From positions 1 through 24,160 of the forward strand of contig JABDCJ010000041.1 of NCBI GenBank assembly GCA_013288145.1: a DNA stretch of 24,160 bases, in the 5' to 3' direction. This document shows, piece after piece, positions 1-8,042 of this stretch. The number at the start of each line of letters is the position of its first letter. Position 1 is the stretch's first letter. Source of the DNA: Nitrososphaerota archaeon. Its GTDB lineage: Archaea; Thermoproteota; Nitrososphaeria; Nitrososphaerales; CADDZS01. The notes under the pieces were generated by a model that was given only the letters and a program-made list of their open reading frames with translations, was not told where the DNA came from and made no database searches. The translations under genes were made by a program, and so were the position numbers.

Positions 1-243
1 CAAATGATGAAATTGTTTCAAAGCGATTTCGAATACAAAGTAAAACTGCAAAAGGAAGGTAAGATCATCGGAGGCGGGCCATTTCTCGATATTGGTGCGC
101 TGTGTTACATTTTAGATGTGCCAAGTGTCGAGGAAATGGGAGAAATTTTCTTCAACGCGCCGCTTAATTTTTGGACCCAGAGAGAGGTCCATCCACTTGG
201 AACTTTTTCAGATACTCTTGATGGAATGAAACAAGGAATGTAG
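1..243 (+). CDS. Small ferredoxin-like (muconolactone isomerase/YCII-like) protein, 5' partial
   Basis: The frame is open to the left edge, so the visible 80 codons are the C-terminal part. An ATG pair at 4-9 exists, but this family normally has an N-terminal beta strand before the amphipathic helix (FEYKVKLQKEGKI), so the true start is probably outside the window. The pattern helix, KEGKIIGGGPF, a strand (GALCYILDVPS), VEEMGEIFFNAPL and a final REVHPL strand matches dimeric alpha-beta barrel proteins of about 90-100 residues such as muconolactone isomerase-like and YCII-like proteins. No catalytic residue can be assigned, so the substrate is unknown. It precedes the RidA-like gene by 100 bp on the same strand. 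A second small protein of this fold class lies at 16110-16442. Confidence 0.7.
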   Translation, partial: QMMKLFQSDFEYKVKLQKEGKIIGGGPFLDIGALCYILDVPSVEEMGEIFFNAPLNFWTQREVHPLGTFSDTLDGMKQGM

Positions 244-343
244 TGTATAGTCGAGATCAGGATTTTTTTCTCTCATGGAGCATGCCAGCATAGCTAGTCT
301 GTAGCGGGAAAATTACAAAAGGTCCGTTACTGCAAATTGAATC

Positions 344-742
344 ATGAATAGAAAAAATCTTGCACCCTCTTCGATCTTCAAGAGTGATGCGTTTGGATTC
401 AGTCAGGGCGTATTGGTTGAAGATGGAAAGAAACAGCTCTTCATATCCGGGCAACTTGCCGCAGATAAGGACGGAAACCTACTTGCCAACGCAGATTTCC
501 GCGAGAAGTGTAAGAAAGCTTTGGAGGGAATCGACGCTGTTCTAAGAGAAGCTGGAGCTACCCGCCATAATATCGTGAAAATAACTGGTTTCGTAACTGA
601 GATGCAAACCAACTTACAGGCCTTCATGGAACTAACAAAGGAATACTTCAACGGCGATTTCGCTGCCTCTACACTTATCGAGGTCAAGGGTCTAGCTTTT
701 CCGGGACAACTCGTTGAAATCGAAGCGTTCGCAATAATCTAG
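344..742 (+). CDS. RidA/YjgF/UK114-family protein lacking the catalytic arginine
   Basis: A complete 132-residue protein, the usual length for the RidA family, which forms trimers and in its active members hydrolyses reactive enamine/imine intermediates made by PLP enzymes. Family signatures are LFISGQLAADKDGNL (about residues 32-46), the helix KCKKALEGIDAVLREAG, IVKITGFVTEM, and the C-terminal block ASTLIEVKGLAFPGQLVEIEAFAII. Where deaminating RidA proteins have P-A-R-S, this one reads F-A-A-S around residues 106-109, so the arginine that binds the imine carboxylate is replaced by alanine. It therefore probably belongs to a non-deaminase Rid subgroup with another ligand. ATG at 344 is preceded by an A-rich stretch near 310-318 that could be a TATA box giving an almost leaderless mRNA. 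It converges with the hydrolase gene downstream. Confidence 0.92.
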   Translation: MNRKNLAPSSIFKSDAFGFSQGVLVEDGKKQLFISGQLAADKDGNLLANADFREKCKKALEGIDAVLREAGATRHNIVKITGFVTEMQTNLQAFMELTKEYFNGDFAASTLIEVKGLAFPGQLVEIEAFAII

Positions 743-751
743 CCCGCGACC

Positions 752-766
752 AACCTGTTACAGGTT
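752..766. other. Inverted repeat between convergent genes
   Basis: AACCTG-TTA-CAGGTT is a perfect 6 bp inverted repeat in the 37 bp between the stops of the RidA-like gene (742) and the hydrolase (780). An alternative pairing of CCTGTT with the later AACAGG is also possible. There is no T-tract, so a role in bidirectional termination is only a guess. Confidence 0.3.
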
Positions 767-779
767 ACCCAACAGGCTA

Positions 780-1682
780 TTAGTTGATCCGATCCAAGAA
801 ATTTTCCATACTTCTCATATATTTGGCACGCTCTTCCCAGAAGGTCAAATGAGAGCTGTTTTCGAAAATCTCGAGCTCAGAACCCCTTATCCCTGCCCGC
901 AACACCTTCTGTACGATTGGCGTAACCTCGTCGTATCGACCGCAGGTCAATAGTGTTGGCGTTTGAATCGAGCCTAGTTTAGGTGTAACATCCCAGTACA
1001 TCAGATTCCCCAGAAGAGTAAATTCATTTGGGCCCCACATGGTGTGGTAAACTGGTTTGCTGACGTTGTTCAACGCATGACTCACCTCCTTCGGCCACTC
1101 GCGAAGTCTGCACACATGTTTCCTATACAGAATGTCGATCGCCCGCAAGTATTCCGGGTTTTCGTAATCGCCCTGATCTTCGTATTTCTCTAACACTAGC
1201 TGGATTTCGCGAGGCAACTCGGACTTGAGCCTTAGCATCTCATTGTACACTAGGAGAGTGTTCGAAGCTCCTCCCGCCGATATCAGGCTCTTCAGATTTT
1301 GTTGATATTTCAAAGCGTACGCTATCGCGAGAAATCCTCCCCAGCTGGAACCCCATAGATGGAAATTCTTCAGTCTGAATTGTTTCCTAAATTCCTCAAA
1401 TTCTTCGACGTAATGTTCGACCGTAAAAAGTCCTCTATTCTTCGGTAGCTCAGATTTCCCCACGCCTAACTGATCATAAAATATTACCCGTCTACCTTGC
1501 TTTGCCAGGTCTGCCATAGATAGAGTGTAATCATGCGGGACGCCCGGTCCTCCGTGGAGACAAACAATTGTCTCGCCTTTTGATTCGTCCTCTCCGAAAA
1601 TCTTGTAAAAGAGACTGTGCCCCATAACCTTGAGGTAACCCTCAGATGTCGGCGCCGGCATATTCGTTTTTTCCATTTTCAT
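780..1682 (-). CDS. Proline iminopeptidase-like alpha/beta hydrolase (peptidase S33)
   Basis: A 300-residue cytosolic alpha/beta hydrolase of the proline iminopeptidase type, which removes N-terminal residues (classically proline) from short peptides. Numbering from the ATG at 1682: the oxyanion motif HGGPG is at 43-47, the nucleophile elbow GSSWGG at 111-116 (Ser113), the acid in GRYDEVTP at Asp251, and the catalytic His278 in SSHLTFWEE; a cap domain fills about 135-225. All triad residues are present, so it should be active. A GTG ten codons upstream (1712) is in frame, but it lies only about 11 bp from a TATA box at 1723-1730, probably upstream of the transcription start; ATG 1682 is therefore preferred. 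The true substrate could be another amide or ester, because S33 members vary. Confidence 0.93.
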   Translation of the reverse strand: MKMEKTNMPAPTSEGYLKVMGHSLFYKIFGEDESKGETIVCLHGGPGVPHDYTLSMADLAKQGRRVIFYDQLGVGKSELPKNRGLFTVEHYVEEFEEFRKQFRLKNFHLWGSSWGGFLAIAYALKYQQNLKSLISAGGASNTLLVYNEMLRLKSELPREIQLVLEKYEDQGDYENPEYLRAIDILYRKHVCRLREWPKEVSHALNNVSKPVYHTMWGPNEFTLLGNLMYWDVTPKLGSIQTPTLLTCGRYDEVTPIVQKVLRAGIRGSELEIFENSSHLTFWEERAKYMRSMENFLDRIN

Positions 1683-1722
1683 TTCGCCTACAATATCTGA
1701 TTCTCGTCGCACTCAAAATAGC

Positions 1723-1730
1723 TTATAAAA
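1723..1730 (-). promoter_or_regulatory. TATA box for the proline iminopeptidase-like gene
   Basis: The minus strand reads TTTTATAA here. Transcription would begin around 1700, leaving a leader of roughly 18 nt before ATG 1682. This is the main argument against the longer GTG-initiated form. Confidence 0.6.
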
Positions 1731-1754
1731 ATTAGAAACGAACAAAACAGGTTC

Positions 1755-2222
1755 TCAATTTCCATCCTTAAGGTATCTGGCATGCCATTCCGGTCCTCTC
1801 CAGGAAAGAATCTCTTCGGGCGTGAATCGAATCCACGCTCCCGGAACTTCAGGAAAAGATCCCACGTAACGCTCTGCTTCCCTCTGACCAATGTAATGAA
1901 TAGTCATTTTCATATTGAGCTCAGGCCAGTTCTTGGGAGGCGGATCAATTTCCACTGCTTTCCCTTTCATCTGTACTCTTGTGTATGGATGGTCATCGGT
2001 GTCAATTAGAACCATCACTCTTGAATCTCCTTCTATATTTTCGACCCATTTTGAAGTCATACCACCAAACCCTTTCCGTCCGTTAAACCAAATTACATCT
2101 TCGTCCCAAAGATACCATACTGGGTTAACGCAGGGCGAACCATCGCTCGATAGACTGGCGACTTTGGCAATGTTCGGTTTGAGTAGAAACTCGTTCAGCT
2201 CCCTTGTTGAAAGTCTAGGCAT
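1755..2222 (-). CDS. PPOX-class FMN/F420-binding split-barrel protein
   Basis: A 155-residue pyridoxamine-5'-phosphate-oxidase-like split beta-barrel. Visible family features are an N-terminal helix (STRELNEFLLKP), the first hairpin VASLSSDGSPCVNPVWYLW, the strand DVIWFNGRKG, the K/R-rich segment leading to DSRVMVLIDTDDHPY, and the strand VQMKGKAVEI, the usual order in PPOX-class proteins that bind FMN or F420. A C-terminal extension (PGAWIRFTPEEILSWRGPEWHARY) resembles the tail seen in archaeal and actinobacterial F420-dependent members. It is probably a dimeric oxidoreductase; the cofactor and substrate cannot be told from sequence. The ATG at 2222 fits the domain start. The next gene on this strand (1682) has its own promoter, so this is probably monocistronic. 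Confidence 0.88.
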   Translation of the reverse strand: MPRLSTRELNEFLLKPNIAKVASLSSDGSPCVNPVWYLWDEDVIWFNGRKGFGGMTSKWVENIEGDSRVMVLIDTDDHPYTRVQMKGKAVEIDPPPKNWPELNMKMTIHYIGQREAERYVGSFPEVPGAWIRFTPEEILSWRGPEWHARYLKDGN

Positions 2223-2380
2223 CTAATTCATCGGCCATTCAGAAAATGTGAGATTTGTCTCTTCAAACGGCATTATTTCTTTCTGCCCTTTTGTGGAGAA
2301 AAATGACGATATCGCAATAACGTTCCAGCTCGGTCAGGTCAACTCAAGATTAGATGCGAGGGGTTGCCCCTCAACAGGGT
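2223..2380. other. Gene-free region with a small GC-rich hairpin
   Basis: No convincing ORF. The only strong structure is the perfect hairpin GAGGGG-TTG-CCCCTC at 2358-2372, next to the larger structured element that follows. A promoter for the PPOX gene should lie in 2235-2260, but no clear TATA box is visible. Confidence 0.4.
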
Positions 2381-2466
2381 GTGTTACTTGCATAAGGCCT
2401 GCGCGATGATCAGGTTCATCTTCTCTGATCGCGCTTGATTAATCCGGGGGTAAGTAACCCCAAACT
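2381..2466 (+). ncRNA. Candidate structured RNA (single-hairpin H/ACA-like layout)
   Basis: The segment folds into two nested stems. The lower stem pairs GTTACTT (2383-2389) with AAGTAAC (2452-2458). The upper stem pairs GCGCGAT (2401-2407) with ATCGCGC (2428-2434), continued after a 3-nt bulge (GAT) by CAG/CTG. Between the stems are unpaired stretches of about 11 and 17 nt, and an AAA triplet lies just 3' of the lower stem. Lower stem, internal loop, upper stem with a bulge and a 3' ANA is the arrangement of archaeal H/ACA guide RNAs. The bulge does not form a clean kink-turn and no target was matched, so the family is uncertain. The strand is uncertain; a 3'-UTR element of the Asp-box gene is an alternative. 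Confidence 0.28.
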
Positions 2467-2558
2467 AGAATTCACTGCAAGGTACGAACAGTCTTCTTCG
2501 GACCAACAATTCCTTTAGATTGTTCTTGTTCAAGTGAATTCGCCAGATAGCGAGTTAT

Positions 2559-3869
2559 CTATGAACCTGAGAAATATATCTGAGAGGTTGTTCCTGAAAC
2601 ATATTGCCAGACAGACAGACCATGAGTACCGTCTGAAGCGATAGCGCCTGTAGCAATGTCATTATTTGTTGCCGCCGACCCTGATGGATTGTTCGAAACG
2701 TCTATTCCCGGCGCAGTCGACCATGACGATCCGCCGTCTCCACTGTAGGAGATTCGCGAGACCCAAGTCGTAGAACTGAGTTGCTGGCCCCACATAACGT
2801 AGACATTTTGACCATCGCTTGTTGCAACCTCAAATGGATAACTGAGAACGCTTCCCGATCCGCTTAGGGAGACAGGAGCATTCCAACTTGCACCACTATT
2901 TGCGGACACGTAAATCCAGATGTTTGCTTTGGTAACACCAGGATATTCTTGAATCGCAACGTACGCTTTGCTTCCAAAGGCGGCAACCATAGGATTCCAC
3001 GAATTGGGAAGCGTCGTCGTCAGAACTTTCGTAGTGAAAGTATTGCCGTTATCATTACTTACCAAAACGTAGATTTTACTAGAGGTACTCTTCGTCTCCC
3101 AAGCCGCATAAACATTAGATCCTGAAGCTGCAATCCACGGCTCCGAGTCAGTGCCTATGGATTTGATAACCCATGTCGAGCCTGCGTCATGGCTAATAGC
3201 AAAGTGCCCACCATCAGAAACGGCGTAGATATTATTGCCAGAGATCGCAACTTCTGGTTCGTGATTAGATGCGAGCGAAAGTACGCTTCCCCAAGTTGCT
3301 CCATTATTTGTGCTAGTTCTTACGTAAGAATGGGTACTGGCTATCCACCCCACGACTATATTGGAACCAGATGAGGCAATCACCGGAGTGAGCGAAGAAG
3401 TCGTCGGCGTATTGTCAATAATTACCGGAGTTGAGAAAAGCGCTCCATTATCACTACTAGCCGAAAAGTAAACTTGCATTGGTTTGCCTGACGCAGTACT
3501 TTGTGACCAAACGACGTAGATTTCGCTTCCCATAGCTGTGATAATAGGATAATCTGCGGTTCCTCCGGCAAGGCTCAACTTCAAGCCAGTTGACCAGCTT
3601 ACTCCGTCGTTAGAGCTCATGCTGAAATATACACCTCGACTCTGTTCGGTCCAAGCAACATAGACATTGCTTCGCACGTTGGCAATACTGGGAAATTGTG
3701 CTTTACCTGCATCATTGCTGATATTGTGCGAGGCCTGAAAAGATGGTGCAGCACTGAATGCAAAGATCCCAATGGGGGACACACTCAGAATTATAAACGC
3801 AAAAGCCAAAGCCATCATTGCAAAGGTAAGTTTCATTCGAGAACGTCCCGTGAATATGTCGCTATCCAT
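2559..3869 (-). CDS. Secreted Asp-box (BNR/sialidase-like) beta-propeller protein
   Basis: A protein of about 436 residues with an N-terminal signal peptide or anchor (MKLTFAMMALAFAFIILSVSP from residue 12) followed by repeated beta-sheet units. Seven Asp-box-like motifs of the form S-x-D/N-x-G-x-S/T-W/F are visible: SNDGVSW, SDNGALF, TNNGATW, HDAGSTW, NDNGNTF, ANSGASW and GDGGSSW, spaced about 30-55 residues. This matches BNR/sialidase-type propellers displayed outside the cell. The arginine triad of true sialidases is not evident, so binding or a structural role is as likely as glycosidase activity. A TTG at 3905 extends the frame by 12 codons and an ATG at 3836 starts directly at the signal peptide; ATG 3869 is a compromise. 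It is transcribed alone. Confidence 0.85.
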   Translation of the reverse strand: MDSDIFTGRSRMKLTFAMMALAFAFIILSVSPIGIFAFSAAPSFQASHNISNDAGKAQFPSIANVRSNVYVAWTEQSRGVYFSMSSNDGVSWSTGLKLSLAGGTADYPIITAMGSEIYVVWSQSTASGKPMQVYFSASSDNGALFSTPVIIDNTPTTSSLTPVIASSGSNIVVGWIASTHSYVRTSTNNGATWGSVLSLASNHEPEVAISGNNIYAVSDGGHFAISHDAGSTWVIKSIGTDSEPWIAASGSNVYAAWETKSTSSKIYVLVSNDNGNTFTTKVLTTTLPNSWNPMVAAFGSKAYVAIQEYPGVTKANIWIYVSANSGASWNAPVSLSGSGSVLSYPFEVATSDGQNVYVMWGQQLSSTTWVSRISYSGDGGSSWSTAPGIDVSNNPSGSAATNNDIATGAIASDGTHGLSVWQYVSGTTSQIYFSGS

Positions 3870-4097
3870 TTTTGCTAACTGATCTGGTGTTGGGAAGCAT
3901 CTCAATTAACCTATGTGCTAGAACATTTCAAATTGAAAAATGCCAGTAGTGCAGTTCAGTGCAAACCATTGCAAACTTCCAGATTTCAGGCCAGCGCTAT
4001 TGCGTGCGTCGAATACGAATCTAGCAATTCAAAGGACAAGACACGTCATCTTATTCTTACAACATATCGGCTTCTACATCTAAGATCCGAAGTGCGG
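3870..4097. other. Intergenic, nothing recognised
   Basis: Upstream region of the Asp-box gene. An A/T-rich segment (TTAATT on the minus strand near 3900) could be a weak TATA box. Short open frames here are low-complexity or lack protein-like character. Confidence 0.3.
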
Positions 4098-4397
4098 TTA
4101 GCCCGACATACGCAGGGACAGGCACGTATAACGCTTTTTTGATTTAGAATTCGGACCACGTTGGTTTGACTTTGCTGTCCCAATTGTTTTTGGATAGACT
4201 CCATTCAATAGCCATATCTTACGGGCGTTTTCAACGACTTGAGATAGACTTGACCCAGATGATATAGGAATCCCAAATGTTCTCGAAATATTTTCGAAGG
4301 CTCGAGTCAAAACGATCAGCGAGACGGACAAACCCAACAATTCGGTAAGCGATTGCTCGAATGTCAATGGAGCTCTAGCTACATTCTTCAGTGGCAA
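4098..4397 (-). CDS. Hypothetical 99-residue protein (possible gene)
   Basis: An isolated open frame starting at a TTG. The translated product has a balanced composition with an amphipathic N-terminal half (LTFEQSLTELLGLSVSLIVLTRAFENI), a middle helix (SQVVENARKIWLLNG) and a basic C-terminus (SKSKKRYTC). I recognise no family. No obvious TATA box or ribosome binding site precedes the TTG. It could be a genuine lineage-specific gene, the remnant of one, or chance. It is kept because the neighbouring frames are clearly poorer and the region would otherwise be an empty 1 kb. Confidence 0.3.
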   Translation of the reverse strand: MPLKNVARAPLTFEQSLTELLGLSVSLIVLTRAFENISRTFGIPISSGSSLSQVVENARKIWLLNGVYPKTIGTAKSNQRGPNSKSKKRYTCLSLRMSG

Positions 4398-4930
4398 GTA
4401 ATGTCTGTTTTTGAGTTTGAGTCTTACGAGTTCTTTCTGATCTCTGCCGATCGTCGAAAGCGCATTGTCTACGCATTCGAAAATAATCGAATTGAAATCA
4501 GAGCTATCCGTTTTTCAGCACCGCCGTTGGGTCGTCGAGAGTGGAAATAACAAAAATAGTTATTTTTCATTTTGTCTGTAATCCAAAATAATAGTAGCAC
4601 AAGTATTGCAAAGTAGCGTAGACAATCCTTCTATTGGCTACTGATATACCAAATGTATTTCTGACGATAATGTACTTCAACCTAATCTAGGGATTGGTAT
4701 GATTTTATTGAAAAAATTCCTACTTCCAGATCTAAACACAGGAAAAGTTCGATTTTAACTTCTTAGCTCAAGAAAATACTCTTTCTCTGACGATACCAAC
4801 AACAGAGAATATTAGAAGCCATTCTGGGCCTCTTAACTTAACGTCAGAAACAAGAAGCAGTTCAATTTCTTGTCTGAATCAGGAGATCTTCCAACAAAAG
4901 TCAGCTTTTTGAAGACAAAGAAAATCTCGT
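4398..4930. other. AT-rich intergenic region ahead of the first MFS gene
   Basis: No supported gene. The stretch from about 4545 is AT-rich with several T/A runs that could serve as promoter for the transporter at 4931, but none stands out. No repeats or RNA genes were recognised. Confidence 0.35.
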
Positions 4931-6157
4931 TTGTCGGACAGAGAGCAAACGAAAAGAAAAACTACCTTCCGCTTCATCGCAGTTCTTCTTCCAATTCTTG
5001 TCTATTCTCTTTTCCGGTTCTCAGTAGGCCCGTTGCTCCCTAGTATTCAAAGTACTTTTTCTATTTCGGTAGCCGTCAGCGGGGCTCTCGTTTCAGCCTC
5101 AACAGCAGCAGTCGGAATAGGGACTGGTCTATCGGGTTATCTTGTCTCAAAGATCGGTGAACAGAAAACAGTACTCCTGGGATTGACTATATTCTCGATT
5201 GCTCTCGGTGCAAGCGGGCTCTTCAGGAACATCGCATCTTTCGCTCCTTTTTTTGTCCTAAGCGGACTCGGCGGAGGTCTCATGACCACTCCCACTTACT
5301 CGATCGCCGCTGGATTGTTTCCGGAGAGAAAGGGAACTGCGATCGGTTTTGTGAGTGCTTCGTATAACTTGGGCGGATTCATAGGACCGACTCTTTCCGG
5401 GGTTCTTTTGAATTACGTGGGTTGGCAGTACCCATTTTTCGCCATGGGACTGATCGGTATAGTATTAACCGTCATTTTCCAGTCGGCATTATCAGGGTAT
5501 ACGACACCTCCAAGAGACAAGTCCGTTAACCTTTCCAGAGAGTTCCGGAATCTTATCTTCAATAGGAACATTCTGGTAGTTGCGATCTCGATGATGCTCG
5601 CTGATTTCGGCTTCCTCGCTTATGCAACATACACAGTGCAATATTTGGGTGAACGATTCAACCTAAATCAGGCAGAGCTTGTGTCCATCGATCTTTACTT
5701 CGGATTAGCGGTCGGAATTGGGAGTATTGGGATAATAACTCTTGGATTTGTATACGACCGGATCGGTGGCAAGATCACCGCCACCATCGGAGGAGGAATT
5801 ACGGCATTGTTTACATTCCTTCTCTATTCAGCGGTTGATCTCGATCAGGCAATTTTGCTTATGTTTATCGTCGGATTTTTCATGAATTCCTTCTGGGGCA
5901 TACTCTCTGCGTTAGCGCAAACGAACGTCCCCGAATACAGCCGTGCAAGTGCCGTAAGTTTTGTTCAGTCAGTCGCTTTTGTCGGCGCGGTCCTTGGCCC
6001 AATTGCTGCAGCAGGGCTGTTCGGAAGCGTGGTCACTTCCTTTCCCCTCCTCATCACTGTAACACTCCCCTTCATTATTTTTACATTGTTGATCTTAGGA
6101 GTCTATTCAACAAATGTAGCTGAAAAATCGCTTAAGAAACGAGAGAAAGTATTCTGA
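4931..6157 (+). CDS. MFS transporter (12 TM, probable efflux or solute permease)
   Basis: A 408-residue Major Facilitator Superfamily inner-membrane protein with two six-helix halves joined by a hydrophilic loop around residues 190-210 (TTPPRDKSVNLSREFRN). The loop between helices 2 and 3 carries a degenerate motif A (GYLVSKIGEQKTVLLG), its counterpart in the second half is GFVYDRIGGKITATIG, and helix 4/5 has the Gly-rich stretch ASYNLGGFIGPTLSG typical of motif C-like antiporter segments. The substrate cannot be read from the sequence. The start is a TTG at 4931, directly ahead of a basic N-terminus (REQTKRKTTF) and helix 1. It stands alone, with about 590 bp before the next transporter. Confidence 0.92.
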   Translation: MSDREQTKRKTTFRFIAVLLPILVYSLFRFSVGPLLPSIQSTFSISVAVSGALVSASTAAVGIGTGLSGYLVSKIGEQKTVLLGLTIFSIALGASGLFRNIASFAPFFVLSGLGGGLMTTPTYSIAAGLFPERKGTAIGFVSASYNLGGFIGPTLSGVLLNYVGWQYPFFAMGLIGIVLTVIFQSALSGYTTPPRDKSVNLSREFRNLIFNRNILVVAISMMLADFGFLAYATYTVQYLGERFNLNQAELVSIDLYFGLAVGIGSIGIITLGFVYDRIGGKITATIGGGITALFTFLLYSAVDLDQAILLMFIVGFFMNSFWGILSALAQTNVPEYSRASAVSFVQSVAFVGAVLGPIAAAGLFGSVVTSFPLLITVTLPFIIFTLLILGVYSTNVAEKSLKKREKVF

Positions 6158-6290
6158 GCGTATGTGCCCTAAAATATTGATTGTCCATTCCTGCGAAGGT
6201 TCTAGCTGATAAGTTTCTTCAAACCTTTAGTGTAGGTAGTCGCGGTACAAGAGCGAAGTGGAGTATGCGTGGCATAAAGAAGTAGATCTA
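6158..6290. other. Intergenic between MFS genes, left part
   Basis: No gene, repeat or terminator recognised after the stop of the first transporter. With 6513-6746 it makes up most of the 590 bp gap; that right part is AT-rich and ends in a GAGG that may act as ribosome binding site 6 nt ahead of TTG 6747. Confidence 0.3.
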
Positions 6291-6512
6291 TCATTTAGGT
6301 TTGCGGAATATTACCCCATAAACGATCGAGTCATCAACGGTGACAGAGTTCATAAGATGGGTTTCCAAATGTCGAATTCGCTTTCTTGCCTCAAAAACAA
6401 CGCTGAGCCGCCTTTCGATTTCCTTATCTTCGGGTTCGGATGGGATTTTCGTAACTGAACACTTTGTATTCGTATTGCTTGGCCACGGATTAACACGAAT
6501 CTCCACACTCAC
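6291..6512 (-). CDS. Hypothetical 73-residue protein (possible gene)
   Basis: The product reads as a small alpha/beta protein: a strand (VEIRVNPWP), a charged helix (EPEDKEIERRLSVVFEARKR) and two further strands (NSVTVDDSIVYGVIFRKPK). Two in-frame GTG codons (6512 and 6506) can start it; a CATATG-like box near 6526-6532 on this strand would place a transcription start around 6505, fitting a leaderless GTG at 6506. No family recognised. An overlapping plus-strand frame also exists but is rich in Ser/Arg and looks like the shadow. Confidence 0.33.
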   Translation of the reverse strand: MSVEIRVNPWPSNTNTKCSVTKIPSEPEDKEIERRLSVVFEARKRIRHLETHLMNSVTVDDSIVYGVIFRKPK

Positions 6513-6746
6513 TTCTACTAGGTCACATATGATGGACGTAGAACAATTCTTGTGCAGTCTCTTTTGATTTCTATCGATTGGTATCTTACTTGGGTTATGA
6601 GGATCAGATCACGGTCAGAATATTGAAAACGTTGGGAAAGTAGAATTATCTCAGGAGAATCGAGGGTCTTCAGTAGCAGCCTGACCCTGCTAATGAATAA
6701 CTACAATTAGCGTTCGCGTTTCAGAAAGTCTAGGACGAGGATTGTC

Positions 6747-7985
6747 TTGCCTACGCTGAAGGGTGATTCACAAAAGAGTCTTCTGGGTACCTCGATCGGT
6801 CATTTTTTGAACGACGGAGCGAATAATCTTTTTCCAGTGGTGTACCCTGTCCTTCTTAGTACTTATCACGTGTCACTGGAGTTCATCGGGATCCTCGCAG
6901 CTCTCTATAGCCTTTCTTCTCTTGTTGCAAGTCCATTCATTGGAAGGAGATCCGACTACAACGAAAGTTATCTCCGACTAATCCCGCTCGGATTGATTGT
7001 AGTCGCATTTGGAATCCTAGGATTTGTCCTTACGATCGTACTTTTTCCGGTAACTCCAAGTTTCTATCTTGGGCTCGTTCTTTTTACAGTCGTTGCCGGT
7101 TTCGGAAGCTCATTCTATCACCCAATCGCCGCGGCAATCCTGAATGAAACGCAGACCCTGGACACAAGGGGACGGGCGATGGGGATTAATGGTTCGATGG
7201 GAGGCGTCGGAACGCTTGCCTTTCCTATAATCACAGTGGGACTGATTGTGACATATGGAGTGGGTTCGCTAGCTCTTGTTGCAATTGTTTTCATCTTACT
7301 TGCAATCGCGATCTTTTCGATTATGAGAAAAATCAGGGCTCCGGAACATCATCAACCCGAGATCGAGAAGCAATCCCGTGCCGGCATACCACTACGAATC
7401 GTTCTTTCATCTGTGCTTGCCCTAACTTTCGCCGGCTTTTTCAGGAGCTCCATGACGCAGGGAGTAATTAGTTTCCTGCCGACCTATTTGACGACTGTGA
7501 GTAAGATCCCGTATCAGTACGTCGGTTCAGTGCAGGTTGCCTACTCCTTTTTTGCAATTGTAGGACAGCCGGTTTTTGGTTCCCTTTCGGATCGATATGG
7601 TCGCAGGTCGATGATAGGAGTTACACTCGTCGGGTGCATAATCTCAGTTCTGCTCCTTGCCTTGAGTTCGACCAATTTTTGGCTGACGGAATTCAGTCTC
7701 GGACTTTTCGGTCTGTTTTCCTACACAGGCTTTCCGCTATTTTTGGGTCTTACCGGTCTGATCGCCCCGAAAGGAGGCGTCACCTTGGCGAACTCCATAG
7801 TCTGGGGGTTTGGAATGATTGGAGGCGGGATACTCGGTCCCATCCTCGTCGGTGTTTTATCCGGATCTGGGTTCCTCGGATCACTCGAGCTTTCTTTTCT
7901 TTTCCTGTCAGTGGTCGGCGCTATCTCTCTAGCCTTTCTGCCTTTTATTCCGAAAGTGCCAAGAACTGAGGTTATTCGGGCCTAA
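6747..7985 (+). CDS. MFS transporter, fosmidomycin-resistance (FSR)-like
   Basis: A 412-residue, 12-helix MFS protein. HFLNDG at residues 19-24 in helix 1, followed by a Pro-containing VVYPVLLSTYHVS, and FYHPIAAAIL in helix 4 are hallmarks of the fosmidomycin-resistance/FSR-like subgroup, and the second half has a well-kept motif A (GSLSDRYGRRSMIG, near residue 280). The first-half motif A is degenerate (GRRSDYNESYLR). It is an integral membrane protein, probably a proton-coupled exporter of a small organic compound; the substrate is unknown. It starts with TTG at 6747 with GAGG upstream. It is convergent with the spherulin-like gene. Confidence 0.92.
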   Translation: MPTLKGDSQKSLLGTSIGHFLNDGANNLFPVVYPVLLSTYHVSLEFIGILAALYSLSSLVASPFIGRRSDYNESYLRLIPLGLIVVAFGILGFVLTIVLFPVTPSFYLGLVLFTVVAGFGSSFYHPIAAAILNETQTLDTRGRAMGINGSMGGVGTLAFPIITVGLIVTYGVGSLALVAIVFILLAIAIFSIMRKIRAPEHHQPEIEKQSRAGIPLRIVLSSVLALTFAGFFRSSMTQGVISFLPTYLTTVSKIPYQYVGSVQVAYSFFAIVGQPVFGSLSDRYGRRSMIGVTLVGCIISVLLLALSSTNFWLTEFSLGLFGLFSYTGFPLFLGLTGLIAPKGGVTLANSIVWGFGMIGGGILGPILVGVLSGSGFLGSLELSFLFLSVVGAISLAFLPFIPKVPRTEVIRA

Positions 7986-8042
7986 CATTGGCTCACTACG
8001 TCAGACCGAAGGATGGGCAGTCCCACGGAACAAATTCACCTA

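Noticed and set aside
2381..2466. tRNA or C/D box RNA
   Set aside because: No cloverleaf or GGTTCRA T-loop; box-like GATGA and CTGA exist but the spacing and G-A pairing of a C/D motif do not fit.
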